From Sinosporangium siamense (GTDB taxonomy: Bacteria > Actinomycetota > Actinomycetes > Streptosporangiales > Streptosporangiaceae), in assembly GCF_016863435.1 (NCBI RefSeq), contig NZ_BOOW01000009.1:171285-235284 (forward strand): a DNA stretch of 64,000 nucleotides. The letters run 5' to 3'. Under the pieces are notes generated by a model. That model ran no database searches and had not been told where the DNA came from. It saw only the letters and a list, made by a program, of their open reading frames with translations. Made by a program: the position numbers and the translations under genes. Shown piece after piece: positions 17,982 to 24,760 of the stretch (positions within the stretch are counted from its first letter, which is position 1; the number at the start of each line of letters is the position of its first letter).

Positions 17982-18004
17982 GGCTTTGGCGTCTTCTCGT
18001 GGGG

Positions 18005-18772
18005 TCAGCTCGTGGTGGGTTGTGGGTCCCAGCGCGGCAGTAGTCGTACCTGGGGTGGTCTGACAAGCAGGAGTGGGTTGAGATAGGTGCCGTCCCTGAG
18101 GAGACCCCAGTGAAGGCATGCCCTGGTGCAGTGACCGGCCGACTCCGTCACCACGCCTATGGGGTCGCCTGGTGAAACGGCTTGGCCTCGCCGTACCGAC
18201 GCTCTTGCGGGGAGGTAGGTCGTGCGCAGGCCGTTGGGGTGCATTAGGGAGATCACTGCTCGTCCGCCGGCCTGGCCGGCGAAGTGCACGGTGCCCGTGC
18301 CTGCGGCTAGGACGGTCTGGCCTTCAGCCGCAGTCAGGTCCACTCCTCGGTGGCCGGCGAGCCAGGGGGCGGCGGGCGGTTGGAAGGCGCGGAGCACTTG
18401 AGGGCTGCCTTCCAAAGGCCATCGCCACTCGGGGCGTGCGTTGGTGCGGGGTGACGCTTCGTCAGGGTTGGGCGGGTGATGTCGGGGGATGCGACTTGCT
18501 TGGGGCCTGACGGGGGAGGGGGTGATCTGGGGTTTGGGGGGAGGTTGGCGCTGCTGCCAGGATGCAGTGATCTTGGGAGTAGTGGCTCTATTGGTCAATT
18601 TTGAGGGCTGGGGGTGCTGTGTGGGGATGGCGAGGGTTGCGTAGAGCAATCCGGTGGTGAGGAGAGCGGGCAGGACGGGCCTGGTGGGCGGACGGTGCCT
18701 CCTTGTGGCGGCGGCATCGCTGTTTCCACTGGTTGTCGTCGGGTGGGGAGGGAGGGTGCGGGTGGGATCCAT
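18005..18772 (-). CDS. M23 (LytM-type) metallopeptidase, membrane-anchored or secreted
   Basis: LytM peptidases cut peptide bridges in peptidoglycan; some are inactive activators of amidases. Following a basic, Pro-rich N terminus there is a hydrophobic segment (PVLPALLTTGLLYATLAIP) that acts as signal or anchor, a Pro-rich spacer, and the M23 domain. The zinc residues are seen as GHRGVDL (His and Asp) and LHWGLL (second His), so the domain looks active. I prefer ATG 18772 because it puts the membrane segment near the N terminus, but no ribosome binding site is evident. An upstream frame to 18979 would add 69 Pro/Ser-rich residues and place two DnaA boxes inside the gene. It lies between xerC and rpsB and is read against both. 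Confidence 0.8.
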   Translation of the reverse strand: MDPTRTLPPHPTTTSGNSDAAATRRHRPPTRPVLPALLTTGLLYATLAIPTQHPQPSKLTNRATTPKITASWQQRQPPPKPQITPSPVRPQASRIPRHHPPNPDEASPRTNARPEWRWPLEGSPQVLRAFQPPAAPWLAGHRGVDLTAAEGQTVLAAGTGTVHFAGQAGGRAVISLMHPNGLRTTYLPARASVRRGQAVSPGDPIGVVTESAGHCTRACLHWGLLRDGTYLNPLLLVRPPQVRLLPRWDPQPTTS

Positions 18773-18823
18773 GCCAGCACGATGACGGATCGCGAGGCTG
18801 TCTGTCGGGGGCGGCGGGGAATC

Positions 18824-18862
18824 TGTGGACAACGGTGACTGCGCAGGTTGAGCTGTGGATAA
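18824..18862 (-). promoter_or_regulatory. Pair of consensus DnaA boxes
   Basis: On the minus strand TTATCCACA (18862-18854) and TTGTCCACA (18832-18824) lie head to tail, 30 bp apart. Both are strong DnaA boxes, the second in the GC-rich actinomycete form. They are 52-90 bp upstream of the chosen M23 start. Confidence 0.55.
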
Positions 18863-19153
18863 CGGCGCGTCGATGAATGGCGGAGCGCCTGGGGCAACGC
18901 AAGGTAGGGGCGTTGAAACGGGGACGAGGGGTTCCTTGGGAGCCTGGTCTGCCGTTAATGGGGACCGGTGTGCCGCCAATTCGGAATGGCGCAGGCCCGG
19001 GGGGCCCAGTTCGTGGATCTGGAGGAGCCGGTCTGAGCGACCAGGGTTGGTTGAGCCGGCCTGGTTGAGCCGATCTGGGCAGTCGGGACTGGTTGAGTGG
19101 GGTTGGTCGAGGCAGTCTGGTTGAGTGGAGCTGCTTGAGCGGGTCCGGAAAGG

Positions 19154-19237
19154 CCGGTCCGATCAAGCCGGTCTGGATAAGCCAGTCCGATCAAGCCAGT
19201 CTGATCAAGCCAGTCTGATCAAGCCGGTCTGGATAAG
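19154..19237. repeat. Six tandem 14-bp repeats upstream of rpsB
   Basis: Units CCGGTCCGATCAAG, CCGGTCTGGATAAG, CCAGTCCGATCAAG, then CCAGTCTGATCAAG twice, then CCGGTCTGGATAAG run without gaps. More degenerate relatives (CCGGCCTGGTTGAG-like) extend the field back to about 19025. Confidence 0.85.
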
Positions 19238-19429
19238 CGCGTCTCGATGAAGTAGCCCACCACTCCCAGCCAACCGCAACCGGAAGAGAAGGCCGGGACG
19301 CCTGATGCCTACGTGGCCTTCGATACAGGTGTGACGAGCCAGTTCCGAACGCGGTTCGACGAAGAGACCCCGAGGTTCGGATTGGCGTGTGGGGTGAGGG
19401 GGCGTCGGGTGAGCGGTAGACTTTGCGAT

Positions 19430-19448
19430 GGCCTGTCTTAGGCAGGCC
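19430..19448 (+). promoter_or_regulatory. Leader hairpin upstream of rpsB
   Basis: GGCCTG (19430-19435) pairs with CAGGCC (19443-19448) around a 7-nt loop. It starts 8 nt after a TAGACT hexamer that could be a -10 element, so it would lie at the very 5' end of the rpsB leader. Confidence 0.35.
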
Positions 19449-19603
19449 GACTTCGCACGCCCGAAGGCGATGTTGCTCCCTCGGTCCGGATGTCGATTCG
19501 GCTGGAGTGACTCAGGGCGTCAGGCGCGGCGGCTCATGCGGTCGCCGCGGATAACCGAGAAACGCGCCCAGGCATGGGCGCCCCGATCAGGAGGACCATC
19601 ACT

Positions 19604-20524
19604 ATGGCCCCCGTCGTCACCATGCGACAGCTCCTTGAGAGCGGCGTGCACTTCGGCCACCAGACCCGCCGGTGGAACCCGAAGATGAAGCGTTTCATTT
19701 TCACGGAGCGCAACGGCATTTACATCATCGACCTGCAGAAGTCGCTGTCGTTCATCGACCGCGCCTATGACTTCGTCAAGGAGACGGTCGCGCACGGCGG
19801 TTCGATCCTGTTCATCGGCACGAAGAAGCAGGCTCAGGAGGCCATCGCCGAGCAGGCGACGCGGGTCGGCATGCCCTACGTCAACCAGCGTTGGCTGGGC
19901 GGCATGCTCACGAACTTCTCCACCGTGCACAAGCGGCTTCAGCGTCTGAAGGAGCTCGAGGAGCTCGACTTCGACAACGTGGCGGGTTCGGGGCTCACGA
20001 AGAAGGAGCTCCTCATGCGCCGCCGCGAGAAGGAGAAGCTGGAGCGCACCCTCGGCGGCATCCGGGACATGGCCCGTGTGCCGAGCGCGGTGTGGGTCGT
20101 GGACACCAAGAAGGAGCACATCGGCGTCAACGAGGCCCGCAAGCTCAACATCCCGGTTGTCGCGATCCTCGACACCAACTGCGACCCGGACGAGGTCGAC
20201 TACCCGATTCCGGGCAACGACGACGCGATTCGTTCGGTCAGCCTGCTGACCCGCGTGATCGCGGACGCGGTGGCCGACGGTCTGATGGCGCGGGCCGGTG
20301 TGTCGCGTGGGGATGACAAGCCGGCGGCCGCCGCCGACGTCGAGCCCTTGGCCGAGTGGGAGCGCGAGCTGCTTGAGCGCACCGAGGCTGAGGCCCCGGC
20401 CGCCGCGGAGCCGCAGGCTGCCGCTCCCGAGGCCGCGGAGGCCGGCGAGGCCGCTGCTGAGGCCCCCGAGGCCACCGAGGCGGCTCCCGAGGCTCCTGAG
20501 GCGAAGGACACCGAGCAGGCGTGA
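19604..20524 (+). CDS. rpsB: 30S ribosomal protein S2
   Basis: S2 binds the small subunit late in assembly with S1. The sequence matches the family from [20 protein letters not shown] through [36 protein letters not shown] and [19 protein letters not shown]. At 306 residues it is longer than the E. coli protein because of an Ala/Glu/Pro-rich tail after about residue 245. The start is ATG 19604 with AGGAGGA (19589-19595) 8 nt upstream; an in-frame ATG at 19574 lies before that site and is rejected. It heads the rpsB-tsf-pyrH-frr unit. Confidence 0.98.
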   Translation: MAPVVTMRQLLESGVHFGHQTRRWNPKMKRFIFTERNGIYIIDLQKSLSFIDRAYDFVKETVAHGGSILFIGTKKQAQEAIAEQATRVGMPYVNQRWLGGMLTNFSTVHKRLQRLKELEELDFDNVAGSGLTKKELLMRRREKEKLERTLGGIRDMARVPSAVWVVDTKKEHIGVNEARKLNIPVVAILDTNCDPDEVDYPIPGNDDAIRSVSLLTRVIADAVADGLMARAGVSRGDDKPAAAADVEPLAEWERELLERTEAEAPAAAEPQAAAPEAAEAGEAAAEAPEATEAAPEAPEAKDTEQA

Positions 20525-20530
20525 GGTTCC

Positions 20531-20571
20531 GTACGGCGCAAGCCGTACTCCCGAGCTTCTCCGCACGGAGA
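20531..20571 (+). terminator. Two short hairpins between rpsB and tsf
   Basis: GTACGGC-GCAA-GCCGTAC (20531-20548) closes a GNRA tetraloop, and TCTCC-GCAC-GGAGA follows (20558-20571). No T-run follows, so partial termination, attenuation or mRNA processing is more likely than full termination. Confidence 0.5.
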
Positions 20572-20709
20572 GGTTCACCGGCTTTCCCCCGGGTGGGTGT
20601 GCGATGTCGCTCCGAGCCCTGGGCGGCCCGCTCGATGATCGGGCGGGTGGCCTGGGGCGGGGCCGTGGGCGCCCGCCCGGTCCACGACGACTTCCACGAG
20701 GAAATGACA

Positions 20710-21543
20710 ATGGCTTCTGTGAACATGGCCGATGTCAAGCGGCTGCGTGAGCTGACCGCCGCGGGCATGATGGACTGCAAGAAGGCGCTGGAGGAGGCCG
20801 AGGGCGACTTCGACCGCGCCGTCGAGATCCTGCGCATCAAGGGTGCCAAGGACGTCGGCAAGCGTGAGGCGCGCACCGCCTCCAACGGCCTGGTGGCCGT
20901 CAAGCACGAGGGCGACGCCCTGGCGGGTCTGCTTGAGCTGGCCTGCGAGACCGACTTCGTGGCCAAGGGCGACCGGTTCCAGGAGTTGGCCGCGACGATC
21001 GTCGACCACATCGTGGCCACCAAGCCGGGCGACGTGCCGACCCTGCTGGAGTCGCAGATCGCCGGGCGTCCGGTCAAGGAGCTGCTCGACGAGGCCAACG
21101 CCGCTCTCGGTGAGAAGATCGAGGTGCGCAGGTTCTCGGTGCTGGAGGGTGGCTACGTCACCTCCTACATGCACAAGTCCGACCCGCAGCTTCCGCCGAC
21201 CGTGGGCGTGCTGATCCAGCTCGACGTGCCCAACGCCGAGGTGGGCCGCTTCTTCGCGCAGCACACCGCCGCGATGGCGCCGAAGTACCTCAGCCCGGAG
21301 ACCGTGCCGGCCGATGTGCTCGACAAGGAGCGTGCGGTCTTCGAGCAGATGACCCGCGAGGAGGGCAAGCCCGAGGGCGCCATCCCCAAGATCGTCGAGG
21401 GTCGCGTCAGCGCGTGGTACAAGGACTTCACGCTGGTTCAGCAGGCCTCGGTCCGCGACAACAAGACGCCGATCGCGAAGGTCGCGGAGGAGGCCGGGGT
21501 CAAGATCCTGGACTTCGTCCGCTTCAAGGTCGGCCAGGCCTAA
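20710..21543 (+). CDS. tsf: Translation elongation factor Ts
   Basis: EF-Ts exchanges nucleotide on EF-Tu. The N-terminal UBA-like domain (VKRLRELTAAGMMDCKKALE), the TDFV motif that contacts EF-Tu (81-84) and the C-terminal dimerisation part are all present in 277 residues. I set the start at ATG 20710, 6 nt after GAGGAA (20698-20703); ATG 20704 directly abuts that site. Longer readings back to 20521 run through intergenic hairpins and are rejected. Confidence 0.97.
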   Translation: MASVNMADVKRLRELTAAGMMDCKKALEEAEGDFDRAVEILRIKGAKDVGKREARTASNGLVAVKHEGDALAGLLELACETDFVAKGDRFQELAATIVDHIVATKPGDVPTLLESQIAGRPVKELLDEANAALGEKIEVRRFSVLEGGYVTSYMHKSDPQLPPTVGVLIQLDVPNAEVGRFFAQHTAAMAPKYLSPETVPADVLDKERAVFEQMTREEGKPEGAIPKIVEGRVSAWYKDFTLVQQASVRDNKTPIAKVAEEAGVKILDFVRFKVGQA

Positions 21544-21786
21544 GTCCCACCCGTGGAGCTCGCCGTGGATCGCTCTAGGAGCGGATCTCACGGAGGGCTC
21601 CTCTGGCTGTGTGGGGTCTTGTGCGAAGGGGTGTGTGGCCCTGAGTTTCCCCAAGGGGAGGCTAAGGGCCCTCGCAGGCGCATCGGTCGTGATCGAGGCG
21701 GGTGGTGGTCGCCCGGTTGGGCCGATCTCGGCTCTTGGCCGGTGATCGCCGGCGGAGCCGATCCGGCTCCGCGGGCCGTCGCCGGT

Positions 21787-21938
21787 CTTGAGCGGCTGGT
21801 CGTGTCAAACCGGCTCGGCCAGGGCTTGGGCGGCTGGTCGAGTCAAACTGGCTCGGCCAGGGCTTGAGTGGCTGGTCGTGTCAAACCGGCTCGGCCAGGG
21901 CTTGGGCGGCCGGCCGGGGCGAACCCGGCTCGGCCGGT
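21787..21938. repeat. Four tandem 38-bp repeats
   Basis: Units begin at 21787, 21825, 21863 and 21901. The first three differ at only a few positions, the fourth is more diverged, and a partial fifth follows. The conserved core is CGGCTCGGCCAGGGCTTG. There are no spacers, so this is not a CRISPR array. Confidence 0.9.
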
Positions 21939-22227
21939 CTTGAGTGACCGGCGGTGCGCCAGTGCACAGACCAAGGCGTGTGACATGAGTGCCGGCCCGG
22001 CACCGAGAGGCACGCGCCACGGCTCCACGACAGCCCGTGAGCCGCGTTATCCTCCCGGATGCACCGCCCGGGATGTACGAACCACCCCGCACGTCGGACA
22101 ATCGAACATACGGCGCGGTGGCCGGCCGGCCCGGTCACCCGAGTCGAGCTCCCGGTCCGACCTGGGCCGGGGACGCCGCCGGACGGCTCGCCGCCCCCTG
22201 GGGGCGGACTCGCCAACGGAGGGTGGC

Positions 22228-22308
22228 ATGCTCAAAGATCTAAGGGACTCAAAGGATAAGACCGGCAAGGTCCTGTCCCGGGCCAAGCACAGGATTGCCA
22301 CATCCTAA
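22228..22308 (+). CDS. Possible 26-residue peptide upstream of pyrH
   Basis: ATG 22228 has GGAGGG 4 nt upstream and opens a Lys/Asp-rich, hydrophilic 26-residue frame (MLKDLRDSKDKTGKV and so on) ending 49 nt before pyrH. It matches nothing I recognise. It could be a real small protein, a leader, or chance. Confidence 0.25.
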   Translation: MLKDLRDSKDKTGKVLSRAKHRIATS

Positions 22309-22357
22309 GCTTGGACCAGCTCTTCTCTTATGACGACCACACGAGGAGGCCGCCTAC

Positions 22358-23125
22358 GTGCAGGAGAATCACGACCCAGCTGCGTCGGCGGATTCGCCCA
22401 TTTCGGGTCCGCTTCGCTGGAAACGGGTCATGCTCAAGTTGTCCGGTGAGGCGTTCGCCGGCGGGGAGCCGCTCGGCATCGACGCCGGCGTGGTCGGCCA
22501 CCTGGCCGATTCCATAGCCGAGGCCGTGCGTGTCGGCGTGCAGGTCTCCGTGGTCGTCGGCGGCGGAAACATGTTCCGCGGCGCCGTGTTGTCCGAGCGG
22601 GGCATCGACCGGGCTCGGGCCGACTACATGGGGATGCTGGGCACGGTGATCAACTGCCTTGCGCTGCAGGACTTCCTGGAGAAGCGGGGCATCGACACCC
22701 GTGTCCAGACGGCCATCACCATGCAGCAGGTGGCAGAGCCGTTCCTGCCCCGTCGCGCCATCCGCCACCTGGAGAAGGGGCGCGTGGTGATCTTCGGGGC
22801 CGGTCTCGGATCGCCGTTCTTCTCGACCGATACCTGCGCCGCTCAGCGGGCGTTGGAGATCGGTGCCGAGGCGTTGCTGAAGGGCACGCAGGTGGACGGG
22901 GTTTACGACTCCGACCCGCGTAAGAACCCCGATGCCGTACGGTTCGACCATCTCGACTATGGCGAGGTGCTCACTCGCGGACTCGGCGTCATGGACGCCA
23001 CCGCGATCAGCCTCTGCATGGACAACGGCCTGCCGATCGTGGTCTTCGACCTGATGGGTGAGGGCAACATCCTGCGGGCGGTGCGTGGTGAGAAGATCGG
23101 CACGCTTGTGAGCCCGGCCAAGTAG
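22358..23125 (+). CDS. pyrH: Uridylate kinase
   Basis: UMP kinase phosphorylates UMP to UDP and is feedback inhibited by UTP in bacteria. The amino-acid-kinase fold motifs are clear: [12 protein letters not shown] near the N terminus, [27 protein letters not shown], and [13 protein letters not shown]. The length of 255 residues is normal with a short variable N-terminal tail. The GTG start has GAGGAGG 8 nt upstream. It precedes frr, as in most bacteria. Confidence 0.97.
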   Translation: MQENHDPAASADSPISGPLRWKRVMLKLSGEAFAGGEPLGIDAGVVGHLADSIAEAVRVGVQVSVVVGGGNMFRGAVLSERGIDRARADYMGMLGTVINCLALQDFLEKRGIDTRVQTAITMQQVAEPFLPRRAIRHLEKGRVVIFGAGLGSPFFSTDTCAAQRALEIGAEALLKGTQVDGVYDSDPRKNPDAVRFDHLDYGEVLTRGLGVMDATAISLCMDNGLPIVVFDLMGEGNILRAVRGEKIGTLVSPAK

Positions 23126-23137
23126 TCGGAGGGGTGT

Positions 23138-23157
23138 GCGGGGGCCTGTCCCCCCGC
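23138..23157 (+). terminator. GC-rich hairpin between pyrH and frr
   Basis: GCGGGGG (23138-23144) pairs with CCCCCGC (23151-23157) around a 6-nt loop. Without a T-run it is at most an attenuator or a stability element. Confidence 0.35.
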
Positions 23158-23184
23158 GCGGGTAGGGAGAAAGGGAGCCACACT

Positions 23185-23742
23185 GTGATCGAGGAAACTC
23201 TCTTCGAAGCCGAAGAGAAAATGGACAAGGCCGTCATGGTCGCCAAGGACGACTTCGCGGGCATCCGTACCGGCCGTGTCACACCCGCCATGTTCAACAA
23301 GATCAGCGCTGAATACTACGGCTCTCAGACGCCGATTCAGCAACTCGCCTCGTTCCACGTGCCCGAGGCCCGCATGGTGATCGTGCAGCCGTTCGACCGC
23401 GGGTCGATGAGCGCGATCGAGCGCGCCATTCGCGACAGCGACCTCGGTGTCAACCCGTCCAACGACGGCCAGGTCATCCGTGTGGTGTTCCCCGAGCTGT
23501 CGGAGGAGCGCCGCAAGGAATACATCAAGGTCGCGCGTTCCAAGGCCGAGGACGGCAAGATCTCCGTGCGCAACATCCGCCGCCGCTCCAAGGAGACCCT
23601 CGACAAGTTCATGAAGGACGGCGAGGTCGGCGAGGACGAGGTGCGCCGAGCGGAGAAGGAGCTCGATGAGCTCACCCAGAAGCACGTTGCCAAGATCGAC
23701 GAGCTGCTCAAGCACAAGGAAGCCGAGCTGCTTGAGGTCTGA
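23185..23742 (+). CDS. frr: Ribosome recycling factor
   Basis: With EF-G, RRF splits post-termination ribosomes. The 185-residue length is exactly the family norm. The sequence shows [44 protein letters not shown] and the C-terminal helix with [22 protein letters not shown]. The start is GTG 23185 with AAGGGAG 8 nt upstream; an in-frame codon at 23134 precedes that site and is rejected. Confidence 0.97.
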   Translation: MIEETLFEAEEKMDKAVMVAKDDFAGIRTGRVTPAMFNKISAEYYGSQTPIQQLASFHVPEARMVIVQPFDRGSMSAIERAIRDSDLGVNPSNDGQVIRVVFPELSEERRKEYIKVARSKAEDGKISVRNIRRRSKETLDKFMKDGEVGEDEVRRAEKELDELTQKHVAKIDELLKHKEAELLEV

Positions 23743-23768
23743 GTCCCCGCCCGAGGGGGCAAGTCAAT

Positions 23769-23818
23769 CGTGATCCTTGTGTTCCCCGCCCTTAAGCGGC
23801 GGGGGCGCAAGGATCACG
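23769..23818 (+). promoter_or_regulatory. Large nested stem-loop between frr and cdsA
   Basis: A perfect 11-bp outer stem (23769-23779 with 23808-23818) encloses a perfect 7-bp inner stem (23784-23790 with 23798-23804). It covers the first in-frame GTG of cdsA and could act as terminator, attenuator or translational block. Confidence 0.65.
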
Positions 23819-23838
23819 CGCGTGAGAGTGAGACCGTA

Positions 23839-24699
23839 GTGGAAGGTTCGGCTGCCGAAGGCAATCCCGATTCCACAAAGGGCGCACCGGGTGACGGTCG
23901 TGCCGGACGCAACCTTCCCGCGGCGATTGCGGTGGGCGTCGTGTTGGGCGCGGTCATCATCGGCTCGCTCTATTTCGTGGAAGAGCTCTTCCTTGCCGTG
24001 GTCGCCGTGGCGGTCGGGGCCGGGGTGAACGAGTTGGTCAAGGCGTTCGCCGCCTCGGACATCCGGGTGCCGCTGATCCCGGTTCTGGCGGGCTCGGCGG
24101 GCATGCTCGCCGCCGCCTATTGGGGTGGCACCACCTGGCTGCTGGGGCTGTTCGCACTCCTTGCCTTCGGCCTTATGGCGTGGCGCATGTTTCTGGGCGC
24201 GGAAAACTATGTCCGTGAGACGGCGGCCACCGTCTTGACGCTTGTCTACCCCTCTCTGCTGGCGGCCGTGGTGGCGCTCATGCTCGCCCAGCCGCACGGT
24301 CCCGACCGGGTGATCGTCTTCATCGCCACCACGGCGGCCAGCGATATCGGGGGTTACGCCGCCGGCGTTCTGTTCGGCAAACACCCCATGTCACCGACGA
24401 TCAGCCCGAAGAAGACCTGGGAGGGATTCGCCGGATCGTCGCTCATGTGCATGGCGGTGGGGGCCTGGCTAATGGTGTGGCTGCTCGACGGTGAGATCTG
24501 GCAGGGAGTTCTGTTCGGCGCGGTCATGGTGGTCTTCGCCACCGTCGGTGATCTCGTCGAGTCGGTCATCAAGCGTGATGTGGGCATGAAGGACATGGGC
24601 AAGGCCCTGCCCGGCCACGGCGGCTGGATGGACAGGCTGGACTCGCTCGTCGCGGCTTCGATCCCGGCCTGGATCCTGTTGTCGATCTTCGTGCACTGA
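23839..24699 (+). CDS. cdsA: Phosphatidate cytidylyltransferase
   Basis: CdsA makes CDP-diacylglycerol from phosphatidic acid and CTP, the entry to phospholipid synthesis. Several membrane segments fill most of the protein and the family signature is seen at the C terminus: TVGDLVESVIKRDVGMKDMG followed by GHGGWMDRLDS. The frame is open from GTG 23770 (309 residues), but that start lies inside a strong hairpin. I therefore prefer GTG 23839, which gives 286 residues and loses only a basic, non-conserved N terminus. Neither start has a strong ribosome binding site. It follows frr in the usual order. Confidence 0.93.
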   Translation: MEGSAAEGNPDSTKGAPGDGRAGRNLPAAIAVGVVLGAVIIGSLYFVEELFLAVVAVAVGAGVNELVKAFAASDIRVPLIPVLAGSAGMLAAAYWGGTTWLLGLFALLAFGLMAWRMFLGAENYVRETAATVLTLVYPSLLAAVVALMLAQPHGPDRVIVFIATTAASDIGGYAAGVLFGKHPMSPTISPKKTWEGFAGSSLMCMAVGAWLMVWLLDGEIWQGVLFGAVMVVFATVGDLVESVIKRDVGMKDMGKALPGHGGWMDRLDSLVAASIPAWILLSIFVH

Positions 24700-24760
24700 T
24701 CACGCGAAGAACACCGATCAGTGCACTGATCTCACACAGAACCGCTGATCAGGCGAAGAA
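24691..24760. repeat. Short direct repeats spanning the convergent cdsA and SUFU gene ends
   Basis: GTGCACTGATC occurs at 24691-24701 and 24721-24731, and CTGATCACGCGAAGAA (24696-24711) returns as CTGATCAGGCGAAGAA (24745-24760). Both stop codons sit in the TGATCA of the second repeat pair. GATCAGTGCACTGATC (24716-24731) is a perfect palindrome that could end both transcripts. Confidence 0.6.

Larger units (their letters stand above)
17222..18004. other. Repeat-bearing G+T-rich non-coding stretch between xerC and the M23 gene
   Basis: No gene is supported in 783 bp. It contains a dispersed 28-bp direct repeat (17582-17609 and 17794-17821, TTGAGGCTGCTCCTCTG core) and a 21-bp tandem array at 17899-17981. 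A minus-strand stretch near 17290-17430 reads as protein-like (MVHVADDVVSYKHDAP) but is short and isolated and may be a gene remnant. Confidence 0.45.
18773..19603. other. Divergent region between the M23 gene and rpsB, with DnaA boxes and repeats
   Basis: In 831 bp there is no firm gene, apart from a possible N-terminal extension of the M23 gene to 18979. It holds two DnaA boxes, a degenerate repeat field from about 19025 with a clean 14-bp array at 19154-19237, a TAGACT -10-like hexamer at 19417-19422, a leader hairpin at 19430-19448, and the rpsB ribosome binding site AGGAGGA. Confidence 0.5.
21544..22357. other. Intergenic region between tsf and pyrH with a 38-bp tandem array
   Basis: These 814 bp carry no conserved gene. 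An imperfect hairpin (21564-21592) follows tsf. Four tandem 38-bp repeats occupy 21787-21938. A 26-codon frame at 22228-22308 has a fair ribosome binding site. The pyrH site GAGGAGG lies at the end. Confidence 0.5.

Noticed and set aside
21787..21938. Possible CRISPR array
   Set aside because: The 38-bp units are directly adjacent without spacers, and no cas genes are present.
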